Shown: piece by piece, positions 50,164-61,943 of the stretch | How positions within the stretch are numbered: position 1 is the first letter of the stretch | How the letters are laid out: every line of letters begins with the position of its first letter | Origin: Membranipora membranacea | Taxonomy: Eukaryota; Bryozoa; Gymnolaemata; Cheilostomatida; Membraniporidae | Assembly: GCA_914767715.1 (NCBI GenBank) | Contig: OU612068.1 | Span: 10,106,001-10,170,000, forward strand | DNA: 64,000 nucleotides | Direction of reading: 5' to 3' | Notes under the pieces: model-generated | What the model saw: the letters and a program-made list of their open reading frames with translations, nothing else | Databases searched by the model: none | Told to the model about the DNA's origin: nothing | Translations under genes and position numbers: made by a program

Positions 50164-52484
50164 TACAAACAGGCAGTACAATAGACAGTAAAACAGCTCA
50201 ACGGCGTATCCAGTGCCTTGTTTTATTTCATTACTCCTTTTTTCTGTTTTATCTTACTTGAGCTTATGTTTCTTGTCTGGTAGCAAGTTTATGTCTCACT
50301 TATTTTTAATAATATTACTCACTCAGTGTGGTATTACATGATCATATTACCAGTTTGAGATACAATAAAAACATGAGTGATGAATATCGTATAATAATAA
50401 TAATATATGTAAATAGGTATACAAGTAAACAGGTATAACCAAGTTTAGGTTGCCAAGGCTAGATGCAGCGGCTCATCATTAATTTTTTTTGTTTAAGTTA
50501 ATAAGCGTTTGTGCAATGGAAATTGGTTCTCATGACCGGAGAATATTCTCTTTTGCTTACAATCAAGAGGCACCAAGGGTAGTCTGTTTATGATGCTACT
50601 CAAGCCCTAATATAAAAGAGGCTGGCCTAAGTAGCCAGGGCAGGCTGTCAGGGATTGGCGGCTGGGTGGGAGACAGCCTGGGTGGGGACAGCCTGGGTCA
50701 ATTCATTTGACCAGAAAAGACAACTCGTAAAGACATTGCAATAGTTGTGCGATTTGATTCTGTTGGTTTATTGGTCATGTGAACACAATGCTAAATTTAA
50801 ATAAATATACATCACTCCAGCCAGTCTCTACTAGCTAAGCTTAAGTAAGTAGTAGTTTTACAAGCAGTATGGCATACCAAAAGAACAGGGGATCACATCA
50901 AATCTGAAGAACTACTCCTTGGTCAAACTAACGAAGTTATTTGTGTTAGTTGTGATAGGTGGATCTTTATCATAAATATGAATTCATGACGGATAGTTCT
51001 GTGGCGTGACCTTTCAAAGGACACGGGTGATTTGCGAAGGGCTGTCCACCCCACCCACCCCCGACAGCCTGCACAGGCTAAGGCCTAAGCATAAATCTCA
51101 TTTTATTTGCACGAGGGCACAACTAAAAAATTATCCACATTTCATACCGTTTTATTACATTTGTTGTCCATCTTCAAAAAATCGCCATTGAGTAGGGTAA
51201 TAGGTCATATATACATGTAGTTGATATTGGATGTCTGGTAAATGCTGTATTGATATTTTGGATTTTAAATGGAATCATTTATTAACTAGCTTTGCAAATA
51301 AGTCAATACTAAGCTTGTTAGTTTCAGTTCCTTGTGGCAAGAGTTAATAACCGGGGGCCGTATTATCACAGAAGCAAATGTGTAAGTTTGATAAATATTT
51401 GGAGAAACAATTTTGCCTACATGTATACCTCTTCATGTTGATAAATGCAAGAACACATGCACTCAACCTGTCGCCTAGTATTTTTGTTGATGTTTTCATA
51501 ATACCACTGGATCTCCAACCATTGGAATTTGTGCTGTATCTGTATGACTGTACTTTTGACTGGTCTCTAATAATCAATTCCCATTTGAAAGGAGTTTTAT
51601 TAGCTATTCAGTCAATGTTTTTGTTGTTTCCAAGCAGCAGTGTACATTAGCGATATCGCTCGCCCCGTATTAGCGATATAGCTCACGTATGCCAACTTGG
51701 ATAACTGGCCTGATAATAATAAAAAGCTTATTTGTGTGCACAGGTTGAATACACGATTAATATTCCGTCAATTCATTTTCACTGCAAGGCCTTATTGTCA
51801 TATACATATTACTCTTATTTATAAGTCTATAAGAATAGTCACACAAAGACCTTTGACACCCCTAGGCACTCGAATATAATCCATAAATATCTAGACCTTG
51901 GTGTGTTCAGCAATGTTGCTGAAGCATGATAGGGAAGTGAAACTTGGCATCTAGATGCAGAGGTGATAATGTGCCACAATTTCTACTCTGTCCAGAAGGC
52001 TGACTGGTGAGTGATTGGACTATTATATAGTGAGGCTCTTTAGAGGGCCTAGCACTAGCAGTAGGATACTGTTCTAACGTTCCAGCTATGATGGAATCTA
52101 ATTCATGCCACTCTATCAAGTAGAGGGACATTGGGAGCTTTGCACGTGTCAGAATGAATAGACCTGAACTTGTTCGGAGAGATGCGCGCTTTCATAATGG
52201 TTCATCTTCTCTTGATGGGTCGTATGTTATGCAGATTATCAATAATTGTACATCCGCTGTACGTCCAGCATCATTGCATCAGGTGAATAGTCATGATGCA
52301 TTCTGAGCAATACTGATTTTCCAGCTATGGACTGAGAATGGGAAGATGTAAGTGAGCCCCGCCCAGTAAATATGAATACCGTGGAACTGCTAAGGTCTAG
52401 ATGCAATATTATGCTAAGACTGATCAATAATTTATGAGGTTTTCTATTCTCATGCATTGTTCTTATGCAGGTTAATTTTATGAT
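50164..52484. other. Intergenic region upstream of the TIR-like/TPR gene
   Basis: No exon recognised. Contains an imperfect GC-rich inverted repeat pair (50621-50695 and 51038-51088) and a short direct repeat (ATTAGCGATAT at 51646 and 51669). A pyrimidine-flanked CAG at 52468-52470 directly before the next gene's start suggests a 5' UTR intron, so part of this region may be transcribed. Confidence 0.45.
50621..51088. repeat. Imperfect GC-rich inverted repeat pair
   Basis: GCAGGCTGTCAGGG with GGCCTAAG and GGGTGGG at 50621-50695 is mirrored by CCACCCACCC, CGACAGCCTGC and GGCCTAAG at 51038-51088. The pair encloses about 350 bases of AT-rich DNA with no coding capacity. Could be the ends of a degraded element. 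Confidence 0.45.
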
Positions 52485-54619
52485 ATGGGGTCATCATCAA
52501 GCTCACCCAATGTAAGCAGAAGTGAGATAAACTCCAGTGACGCTACCAGTGATTTGCCAAAGAAGGAACAGAAAAAGCTAGTCACTGAGAGAGTGTCTGA
52601 CCAGCAGAAGACTCCCAGTCACACAAGCAACAAGAGCGTAAAAATGGCAGAGGGATCGAGCAAGAGAAGCCCTGTGAAAAAAACTCCAGATCTTCATATA
52701 CATCCAGTGGAGAGATCGCTGCAATCTAGGAGAGCAAACAGGGCAGTTCGACCTAGTAAGTTGGAAAATTTGTTTAATTCTTATTGCTGAGTCATGAGTG
52801 ATAAGGGATTGTTCTCCAATAAAGTAGTCCTCCATTATACCAAGCCATTATTAGATTTCACTATTTATTGCAAGGTCTAGAAAGCTGGTACCTTGCACAT
52901 GTTATCTGTAAAGTTCCCTTGGAATGCCGGTTTGTAAGATAACTACTAGTCCTACTTTTCACGGACTCCTATTACTTTTTACCAGCCACAGCAGCAGTTG
53001 GAACTAAGAAACCAATGGGAATGCATATCTCAGCTATAAGGAGGTTTTTGAAAGAGCATCCAGCAGTGAAAGCTGAGAATCTCACCACATCCCAAACGTG
53101 TCGACGATTCGTGAGAAATGAGTCCTACGAGATGAACAAACCTTACATCGCTCTCTATGAAGGAGAGTTTGATGCAAAAGGGAAAGCACTTATTGCCCCA
53201 GCTACAGTGTTTATTTCTCATGCCTGGAAGTACGAGTTTGTCAACACTGTTGTAGATGTGATAGAACAACACTCTGAAACAGAACCAGATGCCTATTACT
53301 GGTTTGATATGTTCACAAACAATCAAAACAATGTTGGTAACAAAGATTTTGATTGGTTTAGCACCACATTCAAAAACTCTATCCGTACGATCGGTCAGGT
53401 TTTGCTGGTGCTCTCACCATGGAATGATCCGATACCTGTACAGAGGGCCTGGTGCCTGTTTGAGATCTCTAGTGCGTTGGATGATTCCGAGGTGGAATTT
53501 AAAATCAATCTTCCAAAATCAGAGATCAATGAGATGTCTACAGCTGTGGTAGCTGACAGTGACTGTCTCATCACTGCGCTGTCTGACATTCAGGCGGAGA
53601 AAGCTGAGGCGAAATCTGAAGACGATAAGAACCTGATATTTGAGGTCATCGATGAAACAGAAGGAGGATTCTTTCATGTCAACGAACAAGTGAAGAAAGC
53701 CCTGAGAGAATGGTATGTCCGAGAACTTCGCCGGCTGGTACTGAGAAGACCTGAGGACCATTCGCTTCTACTTAGTGTGACCGAGATAACCAGAGATTTT
53801 GGTTTTCTCAACGACGCTAAGAACGACGGATTAGAGTGTCTCAAACTCGGAAAGAGAAACAACCTGGGCGATGATTTTTTTCGAAGAGTCTACCACAACC
53901 TAGCGAACATCTATAGTGATACAGGCGAACTCGATAAAGCCATAGACAACTATGGTAAATCTCTAGTGATAACGCTGAAAGTCCATGGAGATGAACATCC
54001 AGATGTTGCGGCTGCGTATAGTAATATTGGTGTCATCTATGACGATCAGGGAAATCTGAAAAAAGCTCTGGAATATCACCAGAAGTCACTGGAGATTGAG
54101 TTAAATTCTCTCGGCCCGGATCACCCTAATGTAGCCACCTCCTACAACAACATAGCATCAATACATTCTAAAATCGGTGACCAAGACAAGGCTCTGAAAT
54201 ATCACAACCAGTCGTTGCAGATCCAGCTACGGTCGTTAGGCGAGAATCATCCCGATACTGCTCAGTCCTACATGACTATTGCAGATGTTTACTCAGAAAA
54301 AGAAGACTATGACATTGCTATTCAGTATTACCAAATATCGCTGAGAATCATCATCACAACTCTTGGTCAGGATCATCCATTTGTGTCGGACTGTAATAAC
54401 AACATGGGCAATGCGTACAATCAGAATAATAAGCCTGATAAAGCTCTTGAATGTTACGGCAAGTCTCTTGAGATATTGCTGGAACTGCATGGTGAAGATT
54501 ATCCAGACGTAGCAGACCTGTTTGACAATATGGCCGTGGCCTACAACAAGAAAGGTGAAACTGTCAAGGCACAGGTCTATAAGGAGAGGTCAGCAGCCAT
54601 CAAGAAAAGAATTGCATGA
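52485..54619 (+). CDS. TIR-like domain plus TPR protein (two exons)
   Basis: Exons 52485-52755 and 52986-54619 join in phase for 634 aa. The start follows a probable 5' UTR intron and gives MGSSSSSPN, matching the N-myristoylation pattern (Gly2, Ser6). Residues 1-110 are low-complexity Ser/Lys. Residues about 160-330 resemble a TIR fold: ATVFISHAWKYEF (beta-A/box 1), YYWFDMFTNNQ, VLLVLSPW, and RAWCLFEIS, where Glu250 sits where the catalytic glutamate of TIR NADases lies in plant-type SxWCLxEL. Residues about 389-634 are six kinesin-light-chain-type 42-residue TPRs (YHNLANIYSDTGELDKAI...; HPDVA spacers). I know of similar FISHAW proteins in marine invertebrates and protists, but none with a settled function. 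TIR-TPR architecture suggests an immune or cell-death sensor; this is inference. A hydrophobic tail lies out of frame just downstream. Confidence 0.85.
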
Positions 54620-55217
54620 TTTGAGATGTCTTCCTAAGTTGGGGTATTACATTGGATCAAACGCACCAACAGTTGTTACATGTGTAACAGTATTCCTGGT
54701 TTTATTGATATTGTTCTTGCTAGTGGTGCTATACTTGTTCTCATAGTGTCCGTCCAAGTCACGAATTTGTTTTGTGTATGTGTTTATTAGATTGATTGCA
54801 TAATAGCAACTCTTAACTGACTCAGCATAATTATGCCAAGTTTCATTCCGTAAAATAGTTGTTAGACTGTTTCAATATGTATATTTTCCCTACACAACTG
54901 ATATAGACTAAATTTGTTTTGTAATTGGATTCGAAGCATTAAAATCTTTGTATAACTGAGAAAAAAGAAGTAGTAGTATCAACGATTGCTATTGGGTATG
55001 TATAGCACTTTAGTTGACATAAGGTGCCCATACCGTAAACAGGTTTGAAGGAATTAATTTGGCAATGACAATTTGTTTGTTTGTTTTAATTTTAAAACTT
55101 CTCATCCGAGAATGCTTACAAAAACAGACAAAAAATGCCCCTTGGTAAATAAAGATGTAAAACTGTAAAAACTGTAAAAACTGGTTCTGAGGTAAAAACA
55201 ATCATAATATAGAAAAA
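54620..55217 (+). other. 3' flank with out-of-frame tail-anchor-like sequence
   Basis: From about 54630 the reading frame one base ahead of the gene above encodes KLGYYIGSNAPTVVTC then a 20-residue hydrophobic helix (VFLVLLILFLLVVLYLF) and stops at 54746. This looks like a tail anchor. AATAAA at 55148 may be the poly(A) signal. The rest shows no gene. Confidence 0.45.
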
Positions 55218-57206
55218 TTAAAAGTCATTGTATCTATGGTTCACTAAGATGGCACAATTCCTCTTCTCTGTCCTACATTTCTGTATATACACACATTTAT
55301 CTGATCTTCTCGATGAGTGTCTGATGTTTTGATCTCGTATGGCAAGCCGTGGTCTGAGCGGATGATCGGTACTTTCCACAATTTGCTGTATATAATTGTG
55401 GCAGTTCAGCTTTAGTAGTTCGTTGAGCAGAGAGAGTGAGGCGGCTAGCAAGCGTTCCTCGTAATGTTCAACCTCTGGGTAAATTATCCTCAATGCAAGT
55501 TTCTGACATTTCTCAAGTTCATCTTGTTGGTATTGGCTTAAGAATGGATACCAGGCAGGTGCTGAGTGGGAGATTGTTGGTACTATCTGAGCTTTGTACA
55601 TTTGAACTAAACTCGGCTGGTTCACACCTGATTGCTTTAAGACAAGAAGTCCGTGACATTTTCTGTTAGCGGATGTACGTATATTTGTGACATGTTCGTT
55701 GAACTGCAGATGTTGGTCTATTGTCACACCTAACAGCTTAGTGGATGTGATATTTTCAACGCGGTTGGTATCCATCTGCAGTGTGTCAGTCATGGTCATC
55801 TTCTTTCTTAGGGATACATTCATAGTTTTTGTCTTTGTTGCATTAAGTTTCATTTGATTGGCTTGTGCCTAGCTCTGGCATTCGTCGATAAGCTTCTGGC
55901 CGACTTCAGGAGGTTCGAACGCGACTGATGTTTGAGTGGTGCTGACGATTGAAAGATCTTGTTTCCTCAACGGGTAGTAGGTGGTAGTGTCGTCAGCGTT
56001 TTTAACAGTAGATCCCTGCGTGAATTGCAACGAGTCCACGAAGGCCAACCACAGAGTAGGGCCGCAGAGTGTCCCTTGTGGTACACCAGTACGTATCTTT
56101 GCAGTGCATGATTTCACACCATGTTGTTTTAGAGTGACACACACACTGATGCCGATTGTCCAGGTAGTTATCAACCAGGGCCAGAAGTGACGCGGGAAGA
56201 TTCAAGGATTTCAGTTTGCGTAGGAGTATAGAATGATCCATCAGATCAAAGGCCTTACTAAAATCATAAAGAATCCTTTCAGCGCCAATGTTTGATTTAT
56301 CATCCATAGTTTTTTGTGACATCATCTAAAACAGATACTAACGTATCAGCACAGCCTACACCCTGCATGTATGCGACCTGGTTTTGATTCAGCTGTGGTA
56401 TGAGATGATTTCGTAGTCGGGTGTTCATGAAGCTCTCGATGACTTTACCCACATGCCACAAAAGTGCGATAGTCTTTGCAACCAGATGGAGAGTTGTTCT
56501 TTGCAATAGGAGTGATTTCCGCTGACTTATATAACAACGGAAATGTTGCTTCGGATAGAGTTTGTTTGATGATATCAGTTATTGGTATGCATAGGTCCTC
56601 ATAGCAATATTTACTGATCCACGAAGGATAGTCATCACTATGTATAGCTTTCTGTGTGTTGATGTTTTCAGAGCAGTTTTGACTTCGCCTATTGAAACCT
56701 GATCTACGGTGTATTTCTTATGAGTTTGATAGCACTCGGTTTTTGGGCTTTGAGCGTCACCAATAGAGATATAGTAGCTGTTCAGTTTTTCAACAAACTG
56801 CTGTGGGTCACAAAGCGTGTCATCTACGAGATAATATGTGGGTGTTTTTTTCTTCTTCTTGATATCGAGTGCTTTCACACTCTTCCACCAATTAGCACTA
56901 CCTGCCTTGAGATGATTGATTTTGCGATCAAAATAGCTGCATTTTGATTTGGCTATTAATAGCTCCAGCATTGTTCTAAGATAGATATAGGAGGGTTTCC
57001 CTTTCGAGAAAGCTGTATCCTTGGCCCTTCGTATCTTTTGGATTAGAGGGGTTTCCCAGGCCCGAGTTATCATGCTTTATTCGGAATCTCTTCAACGGGC
57101 AATGTTTATGGTATATATAGCTTACGATTGACTGAAAAGCCTCAACCTTTACATCTAGATCCGTGCCGTTCACTCTTGAATTGTTCGATATCGTTATACT
57201 CTGCAT
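55218..57206 (-). pseudogene. Degenerate LINE (non-LTR retrotransposon)
   Basis: Fragments in several frames of the minus strand line up as one reverse transcriptase ORF: a pre-RT region with SKCSYFDRKINHLKAGSANWWKSVK (about 57073-56579), VGKVIESFMNTRLRNHLIPQLNQNQVAY, LYDFSKAFDLMDHSILLRKLK (palm motif A), TGVPQGTLCGPTLW (motif B, about 56093-56050), a catalytic box reading NADD instead of YADD/FADD (about 56001-55990), then KLLGVTIDQHLQFNEHV and the C-terminal AFDxxx...CQKLALRIIYP region. Frame changes and stops separate the pieces, so it is dead. No endonuclease domain is seen, hence 5'-truncated. The wording suggests a CR1/Jockey-group element; lineage not certain. Confidence 0.88.
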
Positions 57207-60200
57207 GATGGGTTTGTTCAGATTAATGGAGTTAGTTACATATAGTTATCCCAACACAATACAGCACTGTCCTCAGCAGAAGTTGTCCAACCAGTGATAA
57301 GTAGAGGGCAACTCCTATTACAATCTAACAAATGATCTTGACTCAGTTGGTTTAAACTGTAATTATACATTGATGATCAGCAATGTGACGACATTTAGTG
57401 TTTATAACCAGCTTCAGCCCTTGTTGTATATTTGCAGGAATCATGTGTCAAAATGTCGAGATATTGATGAAAGTTGCGCTAAATTCAACTCAAGAGGTTT
57501 GTGCTCCCCTCAGGTCATCATCAGTGAAACATTATCAGTTCTGTGGCCATAGTGGGTTGCTTGTCTGCCTTTATTTAAACCTAACCCCACACCCATGGCA
57601 ACCAAGGAGACCAGAAGATATTGGATATCAGTAGTTACAGCTGTTGTTGTTGTATATTGTAGTCAGCAGTGTTTTGTTGTTTGTTGTGAGGGTTTCCTTT
57701 GTACTCACCTAATGATCTCTGATATGTTGACAACACCACAATGGAGCTAGTGCCTCCTCTTTATTTAAACTGGTTTTATCCTACTCAACTGCAACTCAAA
57801 AAGCTCTGTTGACTCCCATTTCTAAAAAAACTCTGTGAACCTTCCCCCAAGTGTGTAGCAGCCATAGACTTAATCATATTATTAAGTCAATGGTAGCAGC
57901 ACAGGACCCACAGCTCTGCATCATATATCAACAGAGTGGTACATTGAGGATCAAAATATAGAAACTTGATATGATCCACAGCCAACTGATTCAGTTTCCC
58001 AAGAGCTTTGATTGCTGCAGGACATTGATAGGTTGTTCCTCAAATAAATATCAATGTGGAGATAAATACAAATGTTGGTCTTGTATCAGCTTCCTAGTGG
58101 GAGAAACGCCATATTTTGCAGGAAGCCATCCATACCATAATTAGTCATCTGGGTACCTCATTTAGGAGAACTGTAAGTTTATAGATATAATAATCGTGCT
58201 CACTGAGGGTTGAAATTACTATCATTAATAATCTTTGTTTAATTATAACTCAGATATCTGGATCGGCTTCTGAAAACTATCCTTGGTCGGCTCGGAAATA
58301 GAGTTATTAAATAATTACTCTAGACTCCACATAATGATATGTTATGTGAAGTAATAATCCAACAATGAGAATTGAGGAATATGCTAACCTGGGCAGGCTG
58401 TAGTAAGTTGAATGAGCATTACATAATAGCAACCAAATGGGGCCATGCCCCGGGACCAAACAGAGGCTGGGGCGACGAATCTTTCAGTGAGCCTGGGAGG
58501 TCTTTCAACTAAATTTCAATAAAATATCACTATCGCGTAGCTCAAAATTAGCGCTTGTTTGGTCTTCAAATTAAACAAATTAGCTCACAAATCTCATCAA
58601 TGAGTGAGCAATTTGGGCACAAGACCCTAACAAGTCTCGCTCACTCACTGAGCGATTAGATAGTGATTTTAGCTGTTTTATGTTACAGTTTTCGTGCTAA
58701 ATGCCTTGAAATAACTTAAAAGCTGATCTTTTGATTTGGCCGTTTAATCAAACACAGATCCATGTTTCAATTATCTTCAGCAAAAGTGATATGATATTAT
58801 TTGTGAGAAATCTGTTAATTTCAGAGAAATCAACAATACTTTTGTGTTTCTGATTTTTAATCCATAAGTCCTCTAACTTTCCATTTAGCGGGAAACGCCC
58901 AGCTGAATGGTTACTGAATCTCTAATTAACCACCCACTGATGTTATGCTTGTTAACAATATTCCTGGCTGACAAAAAAATAAACTTAATCGAGCCAATCT
59001 CAAGTGTGCTATCATTGAAGCTATCCCACTTAGGAGAACCAGAAAACTGCATTGTGGGATACCTGACGACCCATCAAATTTATTTTCTCCAATTAGCCTG
59101 TGTCTGTGATTATGGAAAAGTATGCCCACTTATTTTCGTAACACCATAAAACAGACTTGAGGAACACCAAGGCAGAGAGCATAGAATTGAACCTCAATCG
59201 TAATCTAATCTAACAGACGGAGAGTAATAAAATTGATGTGAGGACGGATGCTGGTCTCTTTGGAGGTTGACCAGGCTGCTCTTCTGCACTTCGTCTCTTC
59301 TAAATTTTTAACAGTTGTTCATTTGTGTCCTGTCCAGCCCACTTATAAGCTGACTTATCATAATCGTACCGTAAGGTCGCGTATTGTAGCCGCGTGGTTA
59401 ATGTCCATGAGTGGTTAAAACTTAGTCAAGCATACCGGGTTATAATAAGGGCTTTGTTTCCAAATTCTATAGGCAGGCGGCTAATGAGTGAACATACATA
59501 CTAACTCAGTTGGGTACCACTCAGTTGTAACAAGCTAGCAGCGACTATATTGTGGGATTCCGGGTTAGGGAGTCACCACATTAACTCTCCGCTACTGATA
59601 TCTGTGCTCACGAGCTCGGTGTGCTGATTCTCACTATGTGACACTGACTTATTTACATGCATCATCATTTGATTCGATTAAACACTTGACTCAAGAGCAT
59701 GCCTTTTAATTCTTATCAAGTTTAACACCAAACGCAATTCAACTTAAACAATGCATGTCTTATTTCAACAAGTTATACTTTCTAGTTAATGATGCCATGC
59801 ATGCTCAATTTAATTCATTAAACTAAATTAGTTGATGATATAGATAATCCAACCAAATGTTATACTGTGCCATTATCAAATAATAAGGCAAGTTCTATTT
59901 CCCTATAAATATCACTAACATACAATAAATGAAAATATTATGATAACAACTTGTAAAACTTTCATATTTAAAAAAAAACTGACCTGTCTCCAAATGAAGT
60001 TGCAAGCAAAAAGAGGAGCTGCATGTCGACCAGATGGTCGCCAAACAGATCAATTCTGCTTTTCCATTGGTGAACCATGCTCTTATATAGCATGGTTCCA
60101 AACACATTAAAAAACTGCTGACGCTCATCAGTAAACAAACACAAGAAAAAGAACAAAACACATCTGCCCCAAGAGTGGGTTGATCGGTCCCAAGAGTGGG

Positions 60201-61935
60201 TACAGATATTAAAATTAGCACTTTGATTTAACTCAGCTGCCTTTGATCGATGTTCCTTTGATTCAGTTAACTTTGATCGAGGTTAAATTTCCTGTCTGTT
60301 ACTAGCGTGTCCTCAAGTTGAGTTGAGTGTACTGATGATGATATAGAAAATTCTCCTGTTTGCTCTGCAGATGTGACATCTGCACTCCCTTGGTTGCAAT
60401 CGTCCTCGATTATGACATGTCACATGATCTGGCATCTAGATGCAACAATATATCTCTTATTTTTATTGACAATACACGACCTCAGAAGAGACATATAAAA
60501 CTGTTGAGCTCAATGTATTGACCTTCAAGGTCAGGCAGTTGTTGCCTCGTTACACCTACATAAATTTATCATCCAATTAGAAACGATCTGACCAATAGTT
60601 AACCAATCAGCATTCTTCTTCCCCACAAGTCGATGCCACTTCTTATTATTAATGGCAGACAGAAATGTATCAAAATGTTTTGTTTTGAAGAAGTTAGTAG
60701 GACAGCTGTGTGCTGTGGTCAGGTCTGTGCAGTATGGTGGGAGGGCATTAGCATGTTACATATAGTGTGCATATTTCTTGATCATTATATTGCCTGGGCG
60801 GCTAGATATTGTGGTTCAATGACAGTGGGCTTGCTGGTGTGACATGGCTAAAATCTGTGTTTTGTTTCCCAAATTAATCCAGGCCTGTTCACCAACAAGC
60901 CGGTGGTTACAATATGCGACCTTACGGTAGTAGATAATGACTGAATTGTACAAAGTGTAATTGACGTATTGTAATATAGTTACAATCATTGTTTCAGGCC
61001 CAGACTGATTGCCATTAAATGCCAATATTATGTGTTTGATCTTGATCAAAGATAACCATAGCCTCAGATTTGAAGCATTGATTCAAACCATTTGGGGTAA
61101 GTTATAATGCCCTGTATGTGAACCAAAGAAATAATTTAGCTCAGGACTTTCATAGATCGCCTTAGTGAATTAAGTTTGATTTGTGCAGCTTTTTATTGGC
61201 AATCAATAAGAAACTACATCACTGTGATAGAGCCTGCAGTAACTTAGAGTGAAAAGCTTACACATCAACATCAGGTCGAACCAGGTAGGCTTATGGTCAA
61301 TGACTCTATTTAGAATTGAGCTGAGTTTTTCATTTTGTAGATATGATTTATCCTGATCGATTTTTAGTATGAATATCTTGTCATGTAAGTGCTTCAAAGA
61401 CCTGTCAAACACAACCAGGGGCCTATGTGATATGCTGTTTTCGTCATTATAGGCCCACTTCTTGAAAGGGTTATGTGTGAACACTTACCATGCTGCTGCT
61501 TGCTGCCAACCTTATTGTCATGAGCCCCTGGGACTTACTTATATGCCTGTGTATCTTCAATGTCCAGATCAACCATATGTACTGGACATTGGCCCATCCG
61601 CAAAATACAGGTGTGTAAATCACAGTTCCCCGTGCTTATGGTATTTAGTCTGGGACAGTTAATGCCCTGGTGTGTTCTGATTGAATGTGTAAAGTATGGC
61701 TTGGTTAACTGTGTCATAAGGCGAATAGCAACCTGTATGTACCCATGTATCTAGCCTCCCGCCATGGTTCCGGTACCAGGCTTGGATTCAAGTGTACTCA
61801 CTAATAATATACACCAGCAACTGGTGTACCCCCTGGTGCACAGGTGATATATACGTCCCTGTCAGACACTCTTTTGATAAGGGGAAGATCAGTCGGTGTT
61901 GCTATCCATATTATTATTGCCTTATCTTTTTTCAG
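57207..61935. other. Gene-poor intergenic region
   Basis: 4.7 kb in which I find no exon with family resemblance. Short hydrophobic open frames at 59895-60221 (minus) are not convincing. A small tandem repeat (CCCAAGAGTGGGT at about 60168 and 60189) is present. Confidence 0.5.
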
Positions 61936-61943
61936 ACTGAAGA

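Noticed and set aside
51646-51690. ATTAGCGATAT direct repeat as a possible operator
   Set aside because: Only two short copies, in AT-rich intergenic DNA without a nearby start; chance is likely.
55436-55669. Plus-strand frame across the LINE
   Set aside because: Shadow of the reverse transcriptase coding on the minus strand.
59895-60221. 108-codon hydrophobic minus-strand frame
   Set aside because: Overlapping frames look equally plausible, there is no recognisable family, and part of it is a short tandem repeat (CCCAAGAGTGGGT).
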